Source of the DNA: Clostridia bacterium
GTDB taxonomy: Bacteria > Bacillota > Clostridia > Oscillospirales > CAG-272
Length of the DNA: 7,212 nucleotides
Reading direction: 5' to 3'
Assembly: GCA_017612495.1 (NCBI GenBank)
Contig: JAGAFQ010000073.1
Span: forward strand, 1 to 7,212
A model generated the notes under the pieces. It was not told the DNA's origin, made no database searches, and saw only the letters and a program-made list of their open reading frames with translations. The first letter of the stretch is position 1, and each line of letters opens with the position of its first letter. This document shows, one piece after another, positions 1 through 6,800 of the stretch. The translations under genes were made by a program, and so were the position numbers.

Positions 1-7
1 AAAAAAG

Positions 8-36
8 TTGTTTTTTTATTTAATATTTGATATAAT
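8..36 (+). promoter_or_regulatory. Putative sigma-A promoter with extended -10 element, driving the operon
   Basis: A perfect TATAAT lies at 31-36. TG at 28-29 one base upstream makes an extended -10. A TTGTTT at 8-13 serves as -35 with an exact 17-base spacer. The surrounding DNA is very AT-rich, unlike the genes that follow. Transcription would start near 42-44 and give a leader of about 80 bases before the first ATG at 126. This is the only convincing promoter I see, and all six downstream genes are closely packed on the same strand, so it probably drives them all. The -35 matches consensus only in its first three bases, but the extended -10 would compensate. The call rests on sequence match alone. 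Confidence 0.72.
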
Positions 37-63
37 TAACATATATATACGCAAAATTTTACA

Positions 64-79
64 ATGCGCTATTGCGCAT
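64..79 (+). repeat. Perfect 6-bp inverted repeat (small hairpin) in the operon leader
   Basis: ATGCGC at 64-69 is followed by a 4-base loop TATT and its reverse complement GCGCAT at 74-79. An alternative pairing, GCTAT at 68-72 with ATAGC at 78-82, overlaps it, so the two stems exclude each other. The element lies about 20 bases after the predicted transcription start and about 45 bases before the first start codon. It could be a small RNA stem-loop or a protein-binding palindrome. No T-run follows it, so it is not an intrinsic terminator. The role is unknown and chance is possible for so short a stem. Confidence 0.4.
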
Positions 80-125
80 AGCAAAAACAGCACCGAAAAT
101 ACCGAACGGAGAAAAAGATACTTAT

Positions 126-503
126 ATGAGAGTAGCTGTTGTGGGCTCACGCCGTCTTTACGGCAACGCCTATGAGATAATCAAAGCGAACATACCCGCA
201 AACACATCCGAGATAATCTCGGGGGGCGCGGTGGGAGTGGATGCCCTTGCCGAAAGATATGCAAAAGAAAACGGCATACGGTTTCGCGCCTTTTTGCCCG
301 ACTATGATAAAAACGGCAGAAACGCACCGCTCATTCGCAACATCGAGATCATAAAAAACGCTCAACTCGTCTTGGCTTTTTGGGACGGATACAGCCGCGG
401 AACGGCTTTCACCATCGCAAAATGCGTTGATATGGGCGTTCCCGTAAAAGTGATAAGAATGGAAAACAGAGAGGGGAAAAACGAAAATGGAAAAACAAAT
501 TGA
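126..503 (+). CDS. Small SLOG-family (DUF2493 / YspA-like) putative nucleotide-binding protein
   Basis: This 125-residue protein looks like a single-domain SLOG (SMF/DprA-LOG Rossmann-like) protein of the DUF2493/YpsA-related type. Visible marks are a first beta strand ending in GSR (residues 7-9), a glycine-rich SGGAVGVD loop (32-39) followed by the LAERYA helix (41-46), an arginine-asparagine pair R71-N72, and AFWDGYSRGT (84-93). These positions form the ligand pocket in the superfamily, which binds nucleotides or nucleotide-derived ligands. The true substrate is unknown. I chose ATG 126 because the conserved beta strand begins there and a GGAG at 108-111 lies upstream, although the 14-base spacing is long. 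An in-frame TTG at 72 would add 18 residues unlike the family and lies in the leader hairpin. The last 17 bases overlap the next gene, so the two are probably translated together. I see no signal peptide or membrane segment, so it should be cytoplasmic. The family call is fairly secure and the function is open. Confidence 0.8.
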   Translation: MRVAVVGSRRLYGNAYEIIKANIPANTSEIISGGAVGVDALAERYAKENGIRFRAFLPDYDKNGRNAPLIRNIEIIKNAQLVLAFWDGYSRGTAFTIAKCVDMGVPVKVIRMENREGKNENGKTN

Positions 504-1137
504 AAAACTTTTGGAAAAACTTAATGCAAACGGCTTTGATGCCTGCTTTGTAAAAACCGAAGAAGAGGCAAAAACCAAGGCACTCTCTTATATTTCTGAC
601 GGTATGACCGTCGCTCTCGGCGGCTCCGAAACGATCAAAAAGCTCGGCATCCCCGAGGTCTTGAAAAACGGCAAATACAACTATCTTGACCGCGCGAAAG
701 AGGGACTTTCGGCTGAAGAACGCGACAAGGTCTTACACGACGCATTCTTTGCCGATTTGTATTATACCTCCGCCAATGCCGTCATTGAAGACGGCACGCT
801 CTTCTGCGTTGACGGCAACGGCAACCGTGTCGCCGCCATGATCTACGGCCCGAAGAACGTCGTGTGCGTCGTGGGCAAAAACAAGATAGTTCCCGATCTT
901 GCATCGGCGGAGATCCGCTTAAAAACGGTCGCTTCGCCCCTCAATACAAAAAGGCTCAACTGCGAAACGTATTGCCAAAAGACGGGAAAGTGCATATCGC
1001 TTCAGAATGACGAACACAATATTTATGACGGCTGCGCTTCCGACAGACGCATTTGCTGCGATTACGTTTTGTTTTCGCGTCAAAGAGTGCGCGGCAGGAT
1101 CAAGGTCATAGTCGTTGACAGCGATATGGGATATTGA
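487..1137 (+). CDS. LUD-domain (DUF162, LutC-like) protein with C-terminal cysteine cluster
   Basis: The 216-residue protein matches the stand-alone clostridial 'lactate utilization protein' type of the LUD superfamily (PF02589). It has an N-terminal helical part, an ALGGSETIKKLGI segment (43-55), TSANAVIEDGT (94-104), DGNGNR (109-114) and a YGPKNVVCVVGKNKIV core (120-135). A C-terminal cysteine region follows: C159, C163, C169, C183, C190 and C191. Relatives often have about four of these cysteines close together, suggesting a metal or Fe-S site. Here about 13 residues separate C169 from C183, more than I recall in relatives. The ATG at 487 has a good ribosome binding site, GAGGGG at 471-476, located inside the upstream gene. 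In LutABC systems the LUD protein works with Fe-S partners LutA and LutB in lactate oxidation, but neither is here. The name 'lactate utilization' should therefore not be taken as function. Its place in a cell-wall operon is unexplained. Confidence 0.85.
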   Translation: MEKQIEKLLEKLNANGFDACFVKTEEEAKTKALSYISDGMTVALGGSETIKKLGIPEVLKNGKYNYLDRAKEGLSAEERDKVLHDAFFADLYYTSANAVIEDGTLFCVDGNGNRVAAMIYGPKNVVCVVGKNKIVPDLASAEIRLKTVASPLNTKRLNCETYCQKTGKCISLQNDEHNIYDGCASDRRICCDYVLFSRQRVRGRIKVIVVDSDMGY

Positions 1138-1153
1138 TTTTGCGGGGGAATAT

Positions 1154-2068
1154 ATGACCGATTTTGAAAAAAGGCTCGAGAGGATCTCGAAAAGCGTGAA
1201 GTTTTCAGCTCCTCTTTCGGAAATGTCAACTTTTCGCATAGGAAAAAATGCGCTTGCCGCCGTATGGCCCGAGGACGTGACCGAGATATGCAAAATAAAG
1301 TCGCTCTGTCTTGAATATTCCGTGCCGTGCGTCTTTATAGGCAACGGCTCCGATATCCTTTTCGATGACGGCGGCTTTGACGGAGTTATTGTTTGCACAT
1401 CGAAGTTCTCAAAGCTCGATATAAACGAAAACAGGATCATTTGCGAGTGCGGTGTGCCCATGACGCGGCTTGCGAATTTTGCCTGCGAGAACTCACTTAG
1501 CGGACTTGAATTCGCATACGGCATCCCGGGCAGCGTGGGCGGCGGTGTTTATATGAATGCCGGCGCATACGGCGGAGAAATGAAAAACGTCATAAAGTCC
1601 GTTTCGGCACTTCATAACGGCAACGTTGTGAAATTTCAAAGGGAAGAGCTTTATTTCGGATACCGCCACAGCCGTTTTTGCGGTACTGACGATTTGATCT
1701 TGGCTGCCGAATTCGAGCTTCAAAGCGGAAAGAAAGACGATATTGCCGCACTGATGCGCGATTATATCGAAAGACGCCGCGCAAAGCAGCCGCTCGAATA
1801 TCCGAGCGCGGGCAGCGTTTTCAAGCGCCCGGAGGGATATTTTGCCGGCAAACTCATTGAGGATGCGGGCTTAAAAGGTTATAAGACAGGCGGCGCGATG
1901 GTCTCCGAAAAGCACGCCGGCTTTATTGTGAACTTTGATAACGCGACATCAAAAGATGTGATCGATCTTGTTTTGCACATACGCAAAACGGTTTTTGAAA
2001 AATTCGGTGTCACGCTTGAAAGCGAGATATTGCATCTTTCAAAGGACGGAAAAATCGAAAAGATATGA
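1154..2068 (+). CDS. murB: UDP-N-acetylenolpyruvoylglucosamine reductase
   Basis: MurB is a cytoplasmic FAD enzyme that uses NADPH to reduce UDP-GlcNAc-enolpyruvate to UDP-MurNAc, the second committed step of peptidoglycan precursor synthesis. The 304-residue protein shows the STFRIG start of the FAD domain (25-30), the GNGSDIL loop (63-69), GIPGSVGGGVYMNAGAYGGE (123-142, flavin binding), YRHSRF (170-175) with the expected catalytic Arg171, PSAGSVFKRP (217-226) with the catalytic Ser221 that protonates the substrate, and a final LESEI (288-292) with Glu291 as third catalytic residue. Length fits the shorter, type II-like MurB common in Gram-positives. I chose ATG 1154 because it follows GGGGG (1144-1148) with 5-base spacing and avoids overlap with the LUD gene. 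A TTG at 1115 is in frame but lies inside that gene. All key residues are present, so the enzyme should be active. Confidence 0.96.
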   Translation: MTDFEKRLERISKSVKFSAPLSEMSTFRIGKNALAAVWPEDVTEICKIKSLCLEYSVPCVFIGNGSDILFDDGGFDGVIVCTSKFSKLDINENRIICECGVPMTRLANFACENSLSGLEFAYGIPGSVGGGVYMNAGAYGGEMKNVIKSVSALHNGNVVKFQREELYFGYRHSRFCGTDDLILAAEFELQSGKKDDIAALMRDYIERRRAKQPLEYPSAGSVFKRPEGYFAGKLIEDAGLKGYKTGGAMVSEKHAGFIVNFDNATSKDVIDLVLHIRKTVFEKFGVTLESEILHLSKDGKIEKI

Positions 2069-2108
2069 AGATATGATAATTACAAAAGGACGGAAATACG
2101 TAAAATGA
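2041..2108 (+). repeat. Imperfect direct repeat spanning the murB-rapZ junction
   Basis: The 12-base string AAAGGACGGAAA occurs at 2041-2052 inside the murB end and again at 2085-2096 in the spacer. The similarity continues loosely beyond it: bases 2053-2068 of the first copy resemble 2097-2108 of the second, each ending in ATGA. Between the copies, AGATATGA is repeated in tandem at 2061-2068 and 2069-2076. In the first copy this sequence encodes the last residues and stop of murB. In the second it provides the purine-rich ribosome binding site and start codon of rapZ. The pattern fits a small tandem duplication of about 44 bases that has since drifted. This origin is inference. Confidence 0.55.
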
Positions 2109-2959
2109 AATTCTTGATCGTTACGGGACTTTCGGGAAGCGGAAAAAGCCAGGCGGCAAACGCGCTTGAAGATATCGGCTACTACTGCATCGATAATATG
2201 CCGGCGTCTTTGATTTTGCAGTTTGCCGAAATATATACGAATTCTCCCGGAAAGAGCGCCGACGTCGCGTTTATAATCGATGCGCGCGGCGAGACCGAGT
2301 TTGAAACTCTCTCTTCGAGCATCGGCGCGTTAAGAAAACAATTCACCTGCGAGATCATCTTTTTGACCTGCTCCGATGAGGTGCTGACAAATCGCTATAA
2401 AGAGTCGCGCCGTCTGCATCCGTTCGCACTCAAAAACGGCTCGCTGCTCGAAGCCATCCGCGCCGAGAGAAAACTTTTGGAAAGTGTTGAAAATCGCGCC
2501 GACTACGTTATCGACACATCGAGCCTTACATCCGCAAAGCTCCGCGAGAAGATAACGTCGATTGCCTGCGGAAAAAGCCACGGCGATATACTTATCAACT
2601 GTATGTCCTTCGGCTTCAAATACGGTATCGCATCCGAATCCGATATCGTTTTTGACGTAAGATGCTTTACAAACCCCTATTATGTCGATGAACTCAAAAA
2701 CAAAACGGGACTCGATCGCGAGGTCTTTGACTACGTTTTCGATTCCAAAGACGTGAACGTTTTCTGCGAAAAAGTATTTTCCATGATAGACTTTTTGATA
2801 CCTCTTTACGTCGAAGAGGGCAAAACGCAGCTCACGGTATCGTTTGGCTGCACCGGCGGCAAACACCGTTCCGTTGCGATCTGCGAGGCGCTCGCGGAGC
2901 ACCTTAAAGACAACGGCGCAAACGTTGTATGCGTCCATAGGGATATTGATAAAAAATAA
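2105..2959 (+). CDS. rapZ: RapZ/YvcJ-family nucleotide-binding regulatory protein
   Basis: The 284-residue protein is a full-length RapZ (YvcJ) ATPase-family protein. An N-terminal P-loop domain carries Walker A GLSGSGKS (8-15), the DNMP signature (30-33, usually DNLP), a Walker B-like IIDARG (57-62) and RYKESRRLHPF (97-107). The C-terminal domain has SFGFKYGI (168-175), DIVFDVR (180-186), TGLD (201-204), GCTGGKHRSV (248-257) and HRD (278-280). In E. coli RapZ senses UDP-GlcNAc precursors and guides decay of the sRNA GlmZ. In Gram-positives YvcJ binds and hydrolyses nucleotides, and its targets are less clear. Small departures from the usual motifs are Ser177 where proline is common after the GIA stretch, and Lys253 in place of the usual Gln in GCTGGQHRS. 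The ATG at 2105 follows AAAGGACGG, 36 bases after murB. The next gene is whiA with no yvcK between them, contrary to the usual order. Confidence 0.95.
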   Translation: MKFLIVTGLSGSGKSQAANALEDIGYYCIDNMPASLILQFAEIYTNSPGKSADVAFIIDARGETEFETLSSSIGALRKQFTCEIIFLTCSDEVLTNRYKESRRLHPFALKNGSLLEAIRAERKLLESVENRADYVIDTSSLTSAKLREKITSIACGKSHGDILINCMSFGFKYGIASESDIVFDVRCFTNPYYVDELKNKTGLDREVFDYVFDSKDVNVFCEKVFSMIDFLIPLYVEEGKTQLTVSFGCTGGKHRSVAICEALAEHLKDNGANVVCVHRDIDKK

Positions 2960-2970
2960 CGGAGATAATA

Positions 2971-3861
2971 ATGTCATTCACAAGCGAAACCAAAACGATG
3001 CTGTGTCGGATAACGCACGCAAAGGAATGCTGCAAAAGGGCACAGCTTTACGGTATGCTTTTATTCTGTAACGTTTTTGAATCGTCAAAAATCAAATATG
3101 TCACCGAACACAGCGACTCCGCCGAATTGTTTTGCAGACTTGTCTTTGACGTCTATTCGGCAGAATGCAACCACTATGTGACAGAGAAAAAGCAAAGCGG
3201 ACAAAAAAGTTATAAAATGACCTTGAATTTGGTCGATGCGAGAAGGATATATTCCGATCTCACAACGAAAAATTCTGATATCAACCGCGAGATATTCGTT
3301 TGCAAAAACTGCCGGGAAGCATTTTTGCGAGGCGCTTTCATCGCGTCGGGCGTCATTTTGAATCCGCATAAGACCTATCATCTCGAGGTAAGGACCGACA
3401 GTGTCGATATAGCAGAGGAACTTTGCGCACTTTGCGCCGAATGTAACATAAACGTCAAGATCTCGAACAGACAAAACAGTTTTTTTGTCTATGCCAAAAA
3501 GAGCGAGGAAATCGAAACGTTTTTGGCTTTCATCGGTGCGAACAAGGCGGCTTTCAAGCTTATGGATGCCAAGATCGTGAGCGATATACGCAACAACATA
3601 AACCGCGTCGGCAACTGCGAAATGGCAAATCTCGATAAAACGATCTGCGCCGCGCAGGAGCAGATCTCTGCAATAGAAAAACTCAAATCGGCGGGCAAAT
3701 TGGCAAATCTCGGCGAGAACATCGTCTACACCGCAGCTTTGCGCACCGAAAATCCCGAAATGTCCGTCGGCGACCTTGCAAAGATACACGTTCCCGAGGT
3801 ATCAAAATCCTGCGTCGTTCACCGACTCTCGAAAATAATTTCACTTTCAAAAGAACTTTAA
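2971..3861 (+). CDS. whiA: Sporulation/cell-division regulator WhiA, DNA-binding
   Basis: WhiA is a DNA-binding protein that combines a degenerate LAGLIDADG homing-endonuclease fold with a C-terminal helix-turn-helix. It activates sporulation septation genes in Streptomyces and affects division and chromosome segregation in Bacillus. The 296-residue protein has the N-terminal domain (about 1-100), FLRGAFIASGVILNP (118-132) and YHLEV (136-140) of the LAGLIDADG-like core, the family signature NNINRVGNCEMANLDKT (208-224), and an HTH ending in SKSCVVHRLSKI (278-289). At Cys281 most relatives have glycine (SKSGVNHR), and Asn is replaced by Val283. These changes lie in the recognition region and could alter DNA binding. 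The protein is rich in cysteine (14), including C111-C114 and C152/C155/C158. The ATG at 2971 has GGAG at 2961-2964 with 6-base spacing, 11 bases after rapZ. Its stop codon overlaps the dnaE ribosome binding site. Confidence 0.94.
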   Translation: MSFTSETKTMLCRITHAKECCKRAQLYGMLLFCNVFESSKIKYVTEHSDSAELFCRLVFDVYSAECNHYVTEKKQSGQKSYKMTLNLVDARRIYSDLTTKNSDINREIFVCKNCREAFLRGAFIASGVILNPHKTYHLEVRTDSVDIAEELCALCAECNINVKISNRQNSFFVYAKKSEEIETFLAFIGANKAAFKLMDAKIVSDIRNNINRVGNCEMANLDKTICAAQEQISAIEKLKSAGKLANLGENIVYTAALRTENPEMSVGDLAKIHVPEVSKSCVVHRLSKIISLSKEL

Positions 3862-3868
3862 GGAGGTG
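3859..3868 (+). promoter_or_regulatory. Perfect 10-base Shine-Dalgarno of dnaE overlapping the whiA stop codon
   Basis: TAAGGAGGTG matches the 16S rRNA 3'-end complement over ten bases and lies 6 bases before the ATG at 3875. The first three bases are the TAA stop codon of whiA. This is the strongest ribosome binding site in the window and decides the dnaE start. A ribosome terminating on whiA would sit on the site, so the two genes are probably translationally linked. Confidence 0.88.
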
Positions 3869-3874
3869 CGCCGA

Positions 3875-6800
3875 ATGGCAGATTTCGTTCATCTTCATTT
3901 GCACAGCGAATACAGTTTGCTTGACGGCGCATTGCGCGTGCGCGATATACCCAAAGCCGCAAGGGAAATGGGGCAGAGCGCGGTGGCGCTCACCGATCAC
4001 GGCTCGATGTACGGCGTCGTTGAATTTTACGAGGCGTGCAAAAAAGAGGAAATAAAGCCCATTATCGGGTGCGAAGTCTACGTAGCGCAAAAAAGCCGTT
4101 TCGACAAGAACTATCAAAGAGATCAGAGCGACTGCCATTTGACGCTCCTTTGCGAAAACGAAACGGGCTATAAAAATCTTATAAAAATGGTATCTCTCTC
4201 TTTTACCGAGGGCTTTTATATGAAGCCGAGAGTGGATCTTGAACTGCTCGAAAAATATCACGAGGGACTTATCGCGCTTTCGGGTTGTCTTGCCGGCAAT
4301 ATCCCGCGCCTTCTTATGATCGAAGATTATGAGGGCGCAAAAAAGTATGCTCAAAGACTTAATGAGATATTCGGCAAAGACAGATTTTACATCGAGATAC
4401 AAAATCACTCTCTTGCAGACGAAAAGCGAATTTTGCCGATGCTTGCAAGACTTTCATCCGAGATATCCGTTCCGCTCGTCGCCACGAACGACGTGCATTA
4501 CCGCTACCGTGACGATGCGTTCAAGCACGCCGTTTTGCTCTGCGTTCAAATGAACAAGGTGATAAGCGACGGCAGACCCATCGGCTACGAGACCGACGAA
4601 TTCTATTTCAAATCCGCCGAAGAAATGGAAAAACTCTTTTCCGATTATGACGGCGCCTTGGAGAACACGAAAAAGATCGCCGATATGTGCTGCTTCGATT
4701 TTGAATTCGGCAAGACCGTGCTGCCGCGTTTCGACGTTCCGGCGGGCAAGTCGCCCGAAGAGCTTTTAAGAGAGATGGTGCTCGGCGGACTTGATAAAAA
4801 ATGCAAGAGCGGTGATATCGTTTTTGACAAAACGAATACCGAAAAAGCATATCTTGACCGCATAGAATATGAACTTCGAATGATTTGCAAAATGGGCTAT
4901 GCCGAGTATTTTCTCATCACGCAGGATTTTGTCAATTTTGCGAAAAACGCGAATATACCGGTGGGACCCGGCAGAGGCTCAGGCGCCGGAAGCATCGTTT
5001 CATATCTTATCGGAATAACCGACGTCGATCCCATAAAATACGATCTGATGTTCGAGCGTTTTCTCAACCCCGAGCGCGTCAGTATGCCCGATTTGGATAT
5101 CGACTTCTGCTATGACAGGCGCTTGGAGGTCATAAACTACGTTTCCGAAAAATACGGCAAAGACCGCGTCTGCCAGATAATCACATTCGGCACGCTTGCC
5201 GCGAGGGCGGCGATACGGGATGTTGGCAGAGCACTCGGGCTCAGCTATCAGGAGGTCGATGCAGTCGCAAAGCTTGTGCCTCACGCGATAGGCATGACCA
5301 TTGCCGATGCCATAAAAGCGGAGCCGAAATTAAAAGCGCTCTATGATTCCGACGATACCGCAAAGCGGCTTTGCGATATCGCGATGTCCCTTGAGGGTAT
5401 GCCGCGGCATATGTCAACTCACGCCTCCGGCGTCGTCATTTCCGACAGACCCGTATATGAATACGTGCCGCTTGCCGTGAGCGGCGACGTTCCCGTGACG
5501 CAGTTCGATATGGATACGCTCTCGCATCTGGGACTTCTCAAATTCGACTTTTTGGGCTTGCGCTATCTCACCATCATATCAAATACCGAAAAGATGATAA
5601 GGCGCTTCGATAAAGATTTTGACATACAAAAAGTCCCGTTTGACGATAAGGCAACCTTCAAGATGATATCCGAGGGCAGAACTTTGGGCGTTTTTCAGCT
5701 TGAAAAACCGGGAATGAGAAAGAAACTTTTGTCATTCAAGCCTGATACGCTTGACGATATCGTAGCGGTCATATCGCTTTACCGTCCGGGGCCTATGGAG
5801 TCTATTCCCGCATATATCGAGAACAAAAAGCATCCCGAAAACATAAAATATCCGACCGAAAAACTGCGTGATATCTTGAAAAGCACCAACGGATGCATCG
5901 TATATCAAGAGCAGGTAATGCAGATCTGCCGCACCCTTGCCGGCTATTCGCTCGGCAGAGCCGACGTCATTCGCCGAATGATGGCAAAAAAGAAGACCGA
6001 CGAAATGGCAAAAGAGCGCGAGATATTTGTCGGCGGACTTACGGATGAAAACGGCAATACCGTCGTTCCCGGTGCTGTCAAAAACGGCGTTCCCGCCGAT
6101 ATCGCCTACGCGATATTCGACAGAATGGCGGAGTTTGCAAAATATGCCTATAACGAGAGCCACGCGGTGTCCTATGCGCTCACTTCATACAGAACGGCAT
6201 ATCTGAAAGCCCACTATCCGGCAGAGTATATATGCGCGCTTATGAATTCCGTCATCGGCGATGACGTGAAGATCGCCGAATACGTTGCCGATGCCGAGAA
6301 GATGGGCATTGAGCTTTTGCCGCCGTCTGTCAATGAGTCTTTCGGCACTTTCGAGGCGGTGACTGACAAAAGCACGGGCAAAAAGGCGATAAGATTCGGT
6401 CTTTTGGGCGTGCGCAACGTCGGCAGGACTTTTATCGATAATTTGGTCGCCGAGAGGGAAAACGGCTTATTTGAGAGCTTTGAAGATTTCATCGGCAGAA
6501 TGTCGAAGCGCGGCGAATGTAACCGCCGTATGATCGAGGGACTTATAAAATGCGGCTCTTGTGACGAATTCGGCAGATACCGCTCCGAACTCAACGCCGC
6601 AAGCGGAAAGCTCATTGATGAGCATGCCGCGATAAGACGCGGCAATTTGGACGGTCAAACCGATATGTTCTCCATGGCGGCATCCGACCCTACCGTACAA
6701 AAGGAAAAATTCCGCTATCCGAGAGTGCCCGACTTTTCGCAAAAAGAAAAACTCGACATGGAAAAAGAAAGCACAGGTCTTTGCTTTTCGGGGCATTTGC

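Noticed and set aside
1..17. A-run and T-run at the left edge as the tail of an upstream terminator
   Set aside because: The stem would be only A-T pairs with a 4-base loop, and the sequence before base 1 is not visible. The T-run fits the promoter region equally well.
64..81. Five-codon leader ORF (ATG to TAG)
   Set aside because: It has no ribosome binding site and coincides with the inverted repeat, so it is likely chance.
147..578. Long minus-strand reading frame opposite the SLOG gene
   Set aside because: Its translation has no recognisable domain, no ribosome binding site that I can support, and it mirrors a well-supported plus-strand gene.
1115..1153. TTG start for murB at 1115
   Set aside because: It would extend murB inside the LUD gene by 13 residues not expected in the family, while ATG 1154 has a good ribosome binding site.
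919..1524. Minus-strand frame of about 200 residues across the LUD-murB junction
   Set aside because: Antisense shadow of two conserved genes; low-complexity, serine-rich translation without motifs.
2330..2977. Minus-strand frame opposite rapZ
   Set aside because: Antisense shadow. The plus strand carries the complete RapZ signature set here.
2844..3071. Plus-strand 75-residue frame across the rapZ-whiA junction, considered as a yvcK remnant
   Set aside because: It overlaps the conserved end of rapZ and start of whiA in another frame and does not resemble YvcK.
3085..4408. Three overlapping minus-strand frames opposite whiA and the start of dnaE
   Set aside because: Codon bias of the plus-strand genes leaves the reverse frames open. 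None shows a domain or promoter.
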